Shown in pieces: positions 1-10,752 of a DNA stretch of 64,000 nucleotides. This DNA comes from Amia ocellicauda (lineage: Eukaryota; Chordata; Actinopteri; Amiiformes; Amiidae). The DNA is taken from the NCBI RefSeq assembly GCF_036373705.1, contig NC_089858.1, positions 32,342,749 to 32,406,748 of the forward strand. Reading direction: 5' to 3'. Position numbers and translations under genes: made by a program. Every line of letters starts with the position of its first letter. Positions within the stretch are counted from its first letter, which is position 1. The notes beneath the pieces were generated by a model. It searched no databases. It was not told where the DNA came from and saw only the letters and a list, made by a program, of their open reading frames with translations.

Positions 1-495
1 GAAAAAGCCGCCACAATAGCAGGAGAAGTGTCGTGTCAAACAAGTTTAGATTCTGTTCCGGCTTCTAGATGATCTCTGGCTCAAAACTGTGACAGCTGGG
101 AACACGTCCGCAACCAGGTCTTCTCCTCCCTCACAGCACCCTAGAGAACCCCCCCCCCCGCCATTACTCTACTACATGTAGGCTTATATAGACTTCCTGA
201 AACCGAATTCGGGTATTTGTCTTAAAGGCACACAATCAGATTTTAAATGAGTATGTGAACATGTGATCAGCCAATATTGCAGTTGACTCTTCAAAGGTTG
301 TGTAAAAGCAGCGGAAAAGCAGGCGACTGCTGTGTCAGCAGACAAGAGACAGAGGGAGAGATGTGTGAAAGTTGGTGTGTAAAGAGAGACAGAAAGTCCG
401 TCATTAATCAATTTGTTTATTAAGAAATCCCCAATCAGTATACAAAGTAGTGTCAACATTTTTTATGTACAAAAAATGAAACAGAAAATAAATTA
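1..495. other. Leading spacer, no gene seen
   Basis: No exon, RNA gene or repeat family is recognisable in this stretch. A C-run lies near 150-160. Short open frames here are AT-rich and have no family resemblance. The right edge is the outer end of the foldback element that starts at about 496. Confidence 0.4.
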
Positions 496-1689
496 GAAAA
501 GGCAACTTAAAAATCAAAACTTTATATATTCATAAGGTATTCATCTTTCAGCACACTAATGTTGAAAGGAGGTCCCCACAGCGACAGGCGTCAGCACACA
601 GTTCTGCAGTTCTGTTGAGCAGCATGTCCAACTGGCTTCTGTGTATGAGGCGCCATTAGGGACATAATTCACCCAGTGGTACATACACTACACTGAGACT
701 CTGACACTATATAGAGACACACTACATACTGAAACACATACACTATAAACTGAGACTCATACACTGTATACTGAGACGTCTTAGTATATAGTGCTTCTTG
801 GCATTAGTGTGTGTGTCTCAGTATATAGTGCATCTCAGTATATACTATGTCTCAGTAAATAGTATATAGTGCGTCTCAGTAAATAGTAGTGTGTCTCAGT
901 ATGTAGTGCGTCTCAGTATATAGTGCATCTCAGTATATAGTACGTCTCGGTATGTAGTGTGTCTCAGTATATAGTGTGTCTCAGTATATAGTGCGTCTCA
1001 GTAAATAGTGTGTCTCAGTATATAGTGTGTGCGTCTCAGTATATAATGTGTCTCAGTATATAGTGTGTGTGTCTCAGTATATAGTGCATCTCAGTATATA
1101 GTGCGTCTCAGTAAATTGTGCGTCTCAGTAAACAGTATATAGTGTCTCAGTACATAGTGTGTCTCAGTATATAATGTGTCTCAGTATATAGTGTGTGCGT
1201 CTCAGTATATAATGTGTCTCTGTATATAGTGTGTGTGTCTCAGTATATAGTGCATCTCAGTATATAGTGCGTCTCAGTAAATAGTGCGTCTCAGTAAACA
1301 GTATATAGTGTCTCAGTACATAGTGTGTCTCAGTATATAATGTGTCTCAGTATATAGTGTGTGTGTCTCAGTAGATAGTGTGTCTCTGTATATAGTGCGT
1401 CTCAATATATAGTGTCAGCGTCTCAGTATATAGTGCGTCTCAGTATATAGTGTCAGCGTCTCAGTGTAGTGTATGTACCACTGGGTGAATTATGTCCCTA
1501 ATGGCGCCTCATACACAGAAGCCAGTTGGACATGCTGCTCAACAGAACTGCACAACTGTGTGCTGAAGCCTGTCACCGTGGCTGTGGCATCCTTTCCACA
1601 ATTCAATCCAACATTAGTGTGCTCAAGGATAAATATCTTATAACTATATCAAGTCTTGATTATTCATTTATGTTTAAGTTGCCTTTTTG
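496..1689. mobile_element. Foldback-type element with minisatellite core
   Basis: Two long inverted arms enclose a tandem array. The left arm is about 496-715 and the right arm about 1443-1689. The arms are nearly identical over the inner ~110 bp (for example the stretch around the BssHII-like gaggcgccat) and more diverged toward the tips, which read aaaaggcaactt and aagttgcctttt. A five-base aatta lies just outside each tip (491-495 and 1692-1696) and may be a target duplication. No open frame of transposase type lies inside. The layout fits a non-autonomous foldback DNA transposon; the superfamily is unknown. Confidence 0.7.
716..1460. repeat. Minisatellite, ~18-20 bp units (GTCTCAGTATATAGTG-like)
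   Basis: Dozens of tandem copies of a unit close to gtgcgtctcagtatatagt run from about 780 to 1460. Unit variants are gtgcatctc, gtgtgtctc and cagtaaatag, and some double units carry an extra gtgt. Between 716 and 777 the same unit occurs a few times on the opposite strand, so the array changes orientation at a short palindrome (767-788). The array forms the core of the flanking foldback element. Confidence 0.9.
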
Positions 1690-1789
1690 ATAATTAAGCA
1701 ACATTCACTGAGCATTTCTCTCCTGGTTCATCCCTTGAGTTAAATTAACTTTTGAAGATTTAGCTTTGAAGCACCTCAGCCAACTCCTC

Positions 1790-3951
1790 CTACAGACTTT
1801 TCTGCTTCAGGTTCATGACCCCAATCTGCTTCTGGACACAGAACAAAAAACAACACAACCCGATACGTCACTCACCTACCCTTACATTACATCACACACT
1901 GTCATCACATGAACATAGAAATCAGCACTAGAAAGTCATCAGAAACAATTATAATTTCCTCTCAGTTATGAAAAGGATATTGAACATAACAGGTTGAATG
2001 TAAAATGTAGATTTCTATCAATGAAAATTATTTTACATTTGCACAAAACATAATATCCCTGTCTTCATTGTCATCTTCGTCATTATTATTATTTTAATTC
2101 AGAGCACTTTGCACAGAGCATTTTAATTTATACTATGGGGTGCTTACATTCAGTTTCATGATGATATCATTGTAGTGATTCTTGATGTCATGGAAAGCCG
2201 TTACATGGTTCTTCATCAGTGCATTCATCTGACTTTTGTGCTGCTCATTGATTTCCTGGATATCTGCTTCCCGTCTCAGATCCAGCTGCTCTCGTAATCT
2301 CTGCATCATCTTCTTGTTCTGTCCTTCAATTTCTGATTCAGGGGAAGAATCACATCCAAGTTGCAACAGGGGAGAAAATATCAAATTTAAGAACACCCTA
2401 TGTGTTCCCGATTTCAGGTTTTCATAGAGAAATTAATCGAACAATATCATGTGAAAAGAATAATGAGTCCATTAAAATCAAATATCAAATCATACCTTGT
2501 TCTTGTCTGTCATAATAATTGTGCAGTTTGGTGATTTCTTCATCGTGCTCCTATTGAAAAGTAAACAAAAAAGCATTCAGAAATTAGATCCCCTAAGAAG
2601 AAAAATCCAGACTGTAAAAGGGCAAATCTGCATTTTAAAGAATTTAAACCATACACATACCAGTTTCAGGGTCTTCGCTACAGTCTCATTGCGAACCTCC
2701 AGCTGTCTGTTTTGCTTTTGGAGGGAAAGCAGTTTGTCGTGTAACTGGCTCTCCTTCCAACTCTGATCCTGCATCTGCTTCACAGCTAGAACCCCCTCAA
2801 CTTTCAGCTCCGAGATGCTGTTCTGCTCTTTGTGCAGTAAGTCTTTCATCTTCTGTTTGTAAACAACAACAACAAGGTGTACATCAGAATAAAATAATTA
2901 TCAACAATTAAGTCCCATTGTAAGTTGTTTGTATGTAAATGTAATTGTTTAAGAATGATGGAAAATCATCCTAATTGTGCAGGACAATAATGTTATATGT
3001 AGCAAACATATTCCCCATAGGATATATTTAGTAAGAAACATAAAAATAATCATAAGCATAATAATACAAGAAAGGAAAACAAGTTTGCTCAATTGAACTG
3101 TCTGTGTGGCAAACTGTCTTGAGCAAAGCAATCCCCAACAGCTCATTAATAACCATCCGTCAGCAATGACAATTCTTCATCAGGGATTTATTTATGAACT
3201 ACTGACCCAGTGATGATCATCTGTACTGGAGGGCCATCACACCCCAACAAATAGACATGTTAAAGTATCTTCTATTATTACCTTGATTTCCACTTCATGT
3301 TCCTGATCCTTGTTCTGTAACTCAGCATTCTTCAACTCCAGCAAATGCCGCACATACTTGAGTTCGTCCTTCAAACTGTCCACTTCCTCTAACTACACAG
3401 AAGTATTAACAAGGTGAATACAAATGATTGCAGCCCTCACGCTACAAACTAAATGCAAGGACTAGTTCAATTGTTTCATATGTTCTGGTGTCATGCAAGC
3501 TTAGCATTTGTATCACTTCCAGTTTAATTAGGCCTATATTGAAACTGAGTTACACAAAGAACTTACCTAAGCAACAGAGCAAGTATACTCGCTAGGCTAC
3601 AGACCTACAGGTTTCAATGCAATGATTCTTTATCTACAACCAGGCAACACATGCTTGCCTATTATCTGATAAATCAATGATTATGATCAAACTTTAAAAA
3701 TAATTATAATTATTCAAAAATTAGTACAAAATACATCTAATTTACATAGATATATAGGCTACATATGTACAATGCTTGCCTTTATATGTGAAATTCCAAT
3801 AAGGTTCACATAAGGCTCACAAGAATGCATATGAACATCATGACTGCAGAATCTAGGCTATTCGTGCTGGGTTTTGAATCATTCGCATAATTTGCTTAAG
3901 TTATCGTATATTTAAATACATTTCCCTCGCTGAAAGCTACGACCTTACCAT
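1790..3951 (-). CDS. Short GAS8/DRC4-like coiled-coil protein (about 195 aa predicted)
   Basis: Exons on the minus strand are 3949-3951 (ATG alone), 3282-3392, 2661-2852, 2496-2550 and 2148-2332, with a tentative last exon at 1790-1831. All have GT-AG borders and keep one frame. The product is a continuous coiled coil. Exon 2 (LKNAELQNKDQ), exon 3 (ISELKVEG), exon 4 (EEITKLHNYYDRQ) and exon 5 (LREQLDLRREADI ... IKNHYNDI) line up in order with the N-terminal half of GAS8/DRC4, the nexin-dynein regulatory complex subunit of motile cilia. GAS8 is about 478 aa, so both its N-terminal ~60 residues and its C-terminal half are absent here. The start codon is the last codon of exon 1, before gtaagg. 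The last exon rests only on an acceptor and a stop codon. It may be a shortened paralogue or a partial gene; the true gas8 may lie elsewhere. Confidence 0.65.
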
Positions 3952-4014
3952 GAATTCTTGGTGTGTAGAATGACGAGTTGCGTATCCCACAAATCCTACT
4001 GGCTGCGCCCTGTG

Positions 4015-4022
4015 TGACGTCA
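4015..4022. promoter_or_regulatory. CRE-type site TGACGTCA
   Basis: A perfect palindromic cAMP response element core lies about 65 bp upstream of the minus-strand ATG at 3951, a promoter-proximal position for the GAS8-like gene. Binding is inferred from the consensus only. Confidence 0.5.
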
Positions 4023-4114
4023 CACACAGCTGCTTAGCTCGCCAGCCACAGGCTGCGACAATCCGCACACTTGCGCTTCAGGCGAATCTTTGCCCGGGGG
4101 CAGAACAGGATCAT

Positions 4115-4190
4115 GCGTCTGATTGGTTACTTGCCTTTACAAGGCGTGTGTCACGCGTTTGATTGGGTTATTTACTTCTTGAAGGCGGGA
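4115..4190 (-). promoter_or_regulatory. Two inverted CCAAT boxes in a ~40-bp tandem duplication
   Basis: The hexamer gattgg occurs at 4121 and 4161, each inside a similar context (gcgtctgattggttac and gcgtttgattgggtta, each followed by an aaggcg-like stretch). Read on the minus strand these are CCAAT boxes 170-210 bp upstream of the GAS8-like start, a usual spacing for a CpG-containing promoter. Confidence 0.45.
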
Positions 4191-4199
4191 CTTATTCCT

Positions 4200-5047
4200 A
4201 GGTTTCAACAATTTGAAAGTAACAACACGGGGAGAGAGGGGGGGGATAATACTGGGACTTGCAAACGTTATCCTAACAGGCTGTATTCTGGACTGCATCC
4301 ATTTAGAAATATACATACAATATACATACATGACCAGGTCAAACACTGTTAACTAATTAGGAAAGTATTGAAATGATATACAGAATACAAACATACATTA
4401 TTATCATAGGCAAAATGGTTAATTTGATTCGCCCCAGAGACATTGTTTGTGATGTTCTAAGTCACCCTGGATGAAGGTGTTAGCTAAATTAAGTAATACG
4501 AATAATTATTTATAACTCAGAATGGCCCAAATGACTGTCTTTGTTACTGGATTATCACAAAGAATACAGAGCAGACATTTTTATAGTTTGTAAGTATATT
4601 TCTAAATGGTGGCTGTGTTACCCACATCTTTTCCAAATAAACCATGTTGCTATAAGTCTACTATTCGGGTTTGAAACATGAGAGTAAAACATAAGGGAAG
4701 CATTTATCTTAACAGTAGGTGGCGCTGATATTAAGCATAGTCGTGACATTTCTCATTTACAGTAACTTAGGACGTGTTGATACCTGGGAACTCACACTGT
4801 ACTTAAGAGATTTATAGGCTATTGATGTTGGCAGTATTAGATCAGGACACACAGTACATTATGATGACATATTGTACGCACAGAATGTTCTTATGGGCTT
4901 AAAATGCAAAAAAGAAATGCAAACCGATTGGCAGGATGTGTATAGCCAGAATCTTCTAAAAAAAGAGTGTAACCATCTCTACACAAAACTACCTTACATG
5001 CGGTGCATTTCATGGTGGTCATTTAGTTTCCCACCTAGCACTGTTCC

Positions 5048-5081
<34 letters not shown>

Positions 5082-5778
5082 TTACTGCACACATTCACCA
5101 AAAATGTATAGCTACAAATAAAAGAGGTAACAAACTGATTGCATTAAAAACAGTAGTAACAGTAGCTTCTTAATGCTACTCAGCTTTCCTAGTTCAGTGT
5201 GAAGTTTTCATAACAATCAAAACAAGTTGAACCACTATTGTATTCCATTGTCTTTTCATCGTCTTTTCATGCATAAACTTTAAACATGCTCTTTTTAAAC
5301 AGAATGTCAGGCAGTCCACCCAGACTGGCATTTCGCACAGCTACATATGTATACAAACAATATTAGCAGACAATATAGCTTACTATGGAAGCCAGCAGAT
5401 GGAGAAATATTAAATACAAATTAATTGAATCTGGAACCTAGGAGCAGAACAGGTAATGGATTAAACCCTTCACTGATGCCCCCAACCCCACCTGTACAAT
5501 CATCACAATGCCCTGGTCAGATTTCTGTGAAGTTTCCCTTGTGAGCTGATCCAAGTCATCCTATTATTTATTCTTACTAGCGAATTGTAAAATAATTAAC
5601 CCCCCCCCCCCAATGAATACACTGACAGATACACCGTGACTTTCAAAAGTGGCAGAATACATGATTGCAGTATACTTTTAAATCCTCTTTCATTTCAAGG
5701 GGTTACTATAGAAGACTAAAGGAACTGCCCCTGTATTGCAAAATAAGGGGAACAAAAACTGAAGTGACACAACAACTA
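4200..5778. other. Spacer with L2-type LINE/SINE tail and (CA)n
   Basis: No gene is seen. At 4456-4510 there is a degenerate copy of the common fish LINE/SINE 3' tail (ccctggatgaaggtgttagctaaat). A (CA)n microsatellite occupies about 5049-5074, and a C-run lies at about 5600-5612. The rest is AT-rich single-copy-like DNA. Confidence 0.5.
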
Positions 5779-7186
5779 CAGTGGGGGAAAAAAGTATTTG
5801 ATCCCCTGCTGATTTTATACGTTTGCCCACTGACAAAGAAATGATCAGTCTATAATTTTAATGGTAGGTGTATTTTAACAGTGAGAGAATGGGAGAATAA
5901 CAACAACAAAATCCAGAAAAACGCATTTCAAAAAAGTTATAAATTGATTTGCATGTTAATGAGGGAAATAAGTATTTGACCCCTTCGACTTAGTACTTGG
6001 TGGCAAAACCCTTGTTGGCAATCACAGAGGTCAGACGTTTCTTGTAGTTGGCCACCAGGTTTGCATACATCTCAGGAGGGATTTTGTCCCACTCCTCTTT
6101 GCAGATCCTCTCCAAGTCATTAAGGTTTCGAGGCTGACGTTTGGCAACTCGAACCTTCAGCTCCCTCCACAGATTTTCTATGGGATTAAGGTCTGGAGAC
6201 TGGCTAGGCCACTTCAGGACCTTAATGTGCTTCTTCTTGAGCCACTCCTTTGTTGCCTTGGCTGTGTGTTTTGGGTCATTGTCATGCTGGAATACCCATC
6301 CACGACCCATTTTCAATGCCCTGGCTGAGGGAAGGAGGTTCTCACCCAAGATTTGACGGTACATGGCCCCGTCCATCGTCCCTTTGATGCGGTGCAGTTG
6401 TCCTGTCCCCTTAGCAGAAAAACACCCCCAAAGCATAATGTTTCCACCTCCATGTTTGACGGTGGGGATGGTGTTCTTGGGGTCATTCCTCCTCCTCCAA
6501 ACACGGCGAGTTGAGCTGATGCCACAGAGCTTGATTTTGGTCTCATCTGAGACCACTTTCACCCAGTTCTCCTCTGAATCATTCAGATGTTCAATGCTAA
6601 ACTTCAGACAGGCCTGTAAATGTGCTTTCTTGAGCAGGGGGACCTTGTGGGCGCTGCAGGATTTCAGTCCTTCACGGCGTAGTGTGTTACCAATTGTTTT
6701 CTTGGTGACTATGGTCCCAGCTGCCTTGAGATCATTAACAAGATCCTCCCGTGTAGTTCTGGGCTGATTCCTCACCGTTCTCATGACCATTGAAACTCCA
6801 CGAAGTGAGATCTTGCATGGAGCCCCAGACCGAGGGAGACTGACAGTTATTTTGTGTTTCTTCCATTCGCGAATAATCGCACCAACTGTTGTCACCTTCT
6901 CACCAAGCTGCTTGGCGATGGTCTTGTAGCCCATTCCAGCCTTGTGTAGGTCTACAATCTTGTCCCTGACATCCTTGGACAGCTCTTTGGTCTTGGCCAT
7001 GGTGGAGAGTTTGGAATCTGATTGATTGATTGCTTCTGTGGACAGGTGTCTTTTATATTATTTTTTTGCTGTTATTCTGTCTCTCACTGTTAAAATACAC
7101 CTACCATTAAAATTATAGACTGATAATTTCTTTGTCAGTGGGCAAACGTAAATCAGCAGGGGATCAAATACTTTTTTCCCCCACTG
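5779..7186 (-). mobile_element. Tc1/mariner element, copy A (1408 bp)
   Basis: The element is bounded by TA dinucleotides (5777-5778 and 7187-7188), the duplication typical of Tc1/mariner insertion. The outermost bases are CAGTGGGGGAAAAAAG and its complement. Terminal inverted repeats are about 125 bp (5779-5905 and 7055-7186). A single uninterrupted transposase frame lies inside on the minus strand. It belongs to the same family as the copy at 41646-43230 but lacks that copy's internal palindrome. Confidence 0.95.
5990..7000 (-). CDS. Tc1-family transposase, uninterrupted, 336 aa
   Basis: This is a full-length DD34E transposase frame, starting at [14 protein letters not shown] and ending with the family's NKGFATKY. 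An N-terminal paired-type helix-turn-helix region (residues ~1-110) precedes the DDE catalytic domain. The acidic residues are visible in VVSDETK, in HDNDPKHT and in [11 protein letters not shown]. The length is normal for Tc1. One oddity is that the first catalytic Asp sits in VVSDETK, where the sister copy has the conserved LWSDETK, and ELFG is replaced by KLCG. The frame is therefore open, but the enzyme may be impaired. The enzyme would cut and paste elements bearing matching terminal repeats. Confidence 0.9.
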   Translation of the reverse strand: MAKTKELSKDVRDKIVDLHKAGMGYKTIAKQLGEKVTTVGAIIREWKKHKITVSLPRSGAPCKISLRGVSMVMRTVRNQPRTTREDLVNDLKAAGTIVTKKTIGNTLRREGLKSCSAHKVPLLKKAHLQACLKFSIEHLNDSEENWVKVVSDETKIKLCGISSTRRVWRRRNDPKNTIPTVKHGGGNIMLWGCFSAKGTGQLHRIKGTMDGAMYRQILGENLLPSARALKMGRGWVFQHDNDPKHTAKATKEWLKKKHIKVLKWPSQSPDLNPIENLWRELKVRVAKRQPRNLNDLERICKEEWDKIPPEMYANLVANYKKRLTSVIANKGFATKY

Positions 7187-7188
7187 TA

Positions 7189-8520
7189 TCTAAGTTGAAG
7201 ACAAAATGTAGGAACTAAAAGGAAAATGTTTTAATACCCAGTTTACATTAAGTTTTGTTCTTATCAGGTGACATGCGAGTTAACGACATGTTTTCCCAGT
7301 TCCATTCTTAAAGATGTTGCAAATATCTCATTTTGCTCAAAATATGATATTGTCCTCAGTTTCAATAATGGGTGCTCCTTCTCAGGATCTTGCAAAGTTT
7401 ATACTGGTTTTCAATTCTATGTTGGAGATGATTCATTTATCACAGTTAATTTGTAGACTCTTTTAGAGGGAGAGTAGTTGAGTACTGCCTAGACTGACAG
7501 GAGCATGGAAATTGTATTGTGTACATACCGCACATTTTCTTGAGCATTTGTCTTCTAGGACTATTGATTTTTCTCAATGTAATATGCTTGTTCAGTGGCA
7601 GTCATGATTCAGACAGATAACATTTCTGCAACCTTGTATCAATTTCAAGGACAAATAAATATATGGATTATTGTAATTCAGATAAAACATGTGCTCAAGG
7701 TGAACAGCAGGTGTTTGTAGCAGTTTGCTGACTGTCTAATTAGGACTTAAATAAATGTAGCTAATGCAGTAATATTAATGTGTTGAACCTGTTTTTGTAC
7801 AGCATTGATGAAGAGAATATAATTACACAACTAGACATTTTATCATGAGCTCAGGCTTCGCAAAATACCAACCTACAGATTAGTCAACACCCTTGTGATA
7901 AAATTCACAAACTTCAGCAAGCACGTAGGAAAAAACTAAAAACTAAACTAAACATACTAGGCAGAAAGTCTTAAGTTCAGGTTCAAGGCTCTTAAATTGT
8001 AATCCTTTTTCAATAAGCAGCTAATCATGAAAACATTTGTACTTACATTTTACAATGTTACACACTCACTGGCTTTAATAAATGTCCTAGATATAATATA
8101 CCAGTTATGGATTCCATCATTATATATATATATTCTAAAGTAATACTGAACAATTTAAATATTTTTTTATGATTATTACGGATGCAATATATTTTTTTCT
8201 CTTCAGGTTACACATTATCACACACTTCAAGGTTTATAAACATTTCAAAATTTCAAGAGCATTTATAAAGACAATCAAACTATTGAAAAAAGAGAATATT
8301 AAATATAATATTTGTATCTTCCAAAAAGATTCTTCAGAAACATCTAGGTTTTACACTGTTTTCCTACTGTTTGGCTGCCAGGGGGGAATGCTAATATGAC
8401 AGAAAGTGAAGGCATTTCCATTGGGAGTGTCTGCAGACGTTTCTCTTTGATCTCCTTTTGGCAAAACACTTGAAACACAGTGCACTGAGTTATCCGTAAA
8501 TCATATTTCGTCAGTGGGAA

Positions 8521-8585
<65 letters not shown>

Positions 8586-9046
8586 ATTATATTTCCTATT
8601 TCCTGATCTTACATTGTTAGATATTTACAGGCTTTATCCAGTGTACACTGACTACAGATAATGAAGGAATGCAGGTGTGTTTTATCAAACTAAAAAACTA
8701 ATTCAGAGCCAATGAAATAGACAGCAACAATACCATTATATCATCATCATTTTTCCTAGGCTCAGGTGGAATTAGTTACTTCATATTCGTAGGTATGAAG
8801 TGGGAAACATTACAACACGAAAAAAAACAAGAGCTGTGGGAGAATGAAGAGATTCAGTCCCTAAAATGTATCCAATTCACCCTAATCACCTTCATGTAAT
8901 GGTATAAACTGCATATATACTGTATATTATAAAAACAGAATGCTACAAGTTATATACAAGAACAAAAAGGACACTTCGCTTCATAGAACTGGTTCACTGG
9001 ATGCCAGAGAAGAGTGCCGGCTGGGGTTGTGTGTTGTCTGTGGCCA
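7189..9046. other. AT-rich spacer with (AAT)n microsatellite
   Basis: No exon is recognised. A long (AAT)n microsatellite runs from 8519 to about 8583. The 8947-9046 end is the 3' flank of the cyba remnant on the minus strand. Confidence 0.5.
8519..8583. repeat. (AAT)n microsatellite
   Basis: About 21 uninterrupted AAT units are visible in the sequence. Confidence 0.97.
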
Positions 9047-9514
9047 TTAACTCTCGTTGGCAGTGACTGGAATTGGGTTGACATAAGCGGCTCCTTCCAC
9101 GTCCTCTGCCCGTTTCCTCCGCACCTCTGCAGGGGGGCGGGGAGGGGGTTTTGGGGAGGCTGTTTGATGCTCTCACCTTGTCGTTCTTTGGTCTCTGTCT
9201 GGGGCAAGATGGGCTCCCAGTGCTCACCCCTGATGGCAGCCTGCTAGGACAAACATCAGTATATGTTAATAAACGGAAAAACAAACGTTTGCAACTGGCC
9301 CTGGAGACAATGGAGGACAAGATCGCAATCATGCCAGCCCAAACAAGCACCACGTTTTATACATTATCAAAAGTCTGGAGCAGTGACAGTGACTGTAACA
9401 GCCTTGTGTACACAATGATGTTACACCTTCATCTGCACAACTGTTACCTCTCCCATTGCCAAGATGTCATTCTCAAAAGCCTAGAGTCTGCTAAACAGGA
9501 ATGCTAGACACGTT

Positions 9515-9675
9515 GAACCCTGGTTGTTGTTGATCCCTGGTCCTGCACAGTTAGTGTCTTTGGTTTCTTTGGGCTTTCCAAGCCCTTAATAACTTAATTG
9601 ACTCAATGATGGGGCTTAATTGGTCAAAGTTCCCAAGACTTCAAGCTGTCCAGGAAAGAGGTTGGATACCACTCA
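9515..9675 (+). repeat. Dispersed fish repeat (cctggtcctg ... ggttggataccac family)
   Basis: The stretch contains the pattern gatccctggtcctg, then aacttaattgac, then caggaaagaggttggataccac. The same family recurs inverted at 12248-12560. It lies in a cyba intron. The class is unknown to me; it is likely a non-autonomous element. Confidence 0.5.
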
Positions 9676-10752
9676 TCTAAGGAAAGTGACACTCACCGCC
9701 AAGTAGATCAGACTGGCGATGCCCAAACTAACACAGCCCAGGACCGTGGGCAGAATGAACCCTCCTGGCACTGAGAGACTGTGGGGAAGGAAACACGATG
9801 CAGGTCAAAAATGTTCACTTACTTTAATGTGAATTCCTAATACTTATAAGGCAGCACTGGAACACAGATCTATACATCTTCTTTGTGGTGGAGGAATAGC
9901 CACTTATAACACCCATTATCTATTGTCCAATGTAAATACAAAGGGCATTAATTGCTGTCTATGAAACGGAATAGTGTCTGTACTTCGACCTCCTCAGTAT
10001 GCAGTGGATGTGTGGGAATTAGTGCAGTTACAGTTTGCTTTTCTATTCTAAACGGTTTCTATTTGTTCCACAAAAAATCTGCCTTAGAACTGATAACATC
10101 AATAGCATCTGTGAAAAGCTGCAGTTGTGTGTGCTAATGCTTTCAGACACTACTGATTATGTCCAAATAGAGTAGGAGAGAGAAATGGACAGAGCATGAA
10201 CCAGAGCTTTTTAAATAAAGTTGAAAATTTTTCAAAAGCAATGTAGAAGAATTGATGCTGTTTTGAAGGCAAAGGATGGTCACACCAAATATTGATTTGT
10301 TGTAGATTTTTCTTCTGTTCACTCACTTTGCATTTAGTTAATTGATAAATATAATGTATTAACATGTCAATTTTTGAAAGTATTCTTACTTTACAGCATT
10401 TTTTTACACCTGCCTAAAATTTTTGCACAGTGGTGTATGAAAAAAAAAACCTCACATTTTAGAAAAAGACTTACACAATAGTGTTCATCTAACACTTCAT
10501 TGGAGTTTTATAGTTTAAGGGCTGAACCTAGTTTCCTGTATATGTAGAAAGCTTTTTATTTGTTTTAATAAACGTGAAACCTACTAGCAGACTACTGGGA
10601 AGAAGATCAGCTGGAAGTCCTATCAGGCGCTTATACTAACACTTTTTCTCTTCTGTGTCAGGACAATTGGCAAATCGCAGCCAGCACATCCTTGGGTTAT
10701 GCAACCAGAGGCTACACACAACCCTCTTATAGAAAATCAGGGTTATAAAATA

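Noticed and set aside
780-1460. Regularly spaced repeats resembling a CRISPR array
   Set aside because: Units are directly adjacent with no unique spacers, and the genome is vertebrate.
1750-1789. Continuation EELAEVLQS after the stop in the tentative last GAS8-like exon
   Set aside because: It looks coiled-coil-like but is short and followed by another stop; not enough to claim stop-codon decay of a longer exon.
6141-6767. Plus-strand frames opposite the Tc1 transposase
   Set aside because: Shadow frames of the minus-strand transposase; the same shadows recur in copy B.
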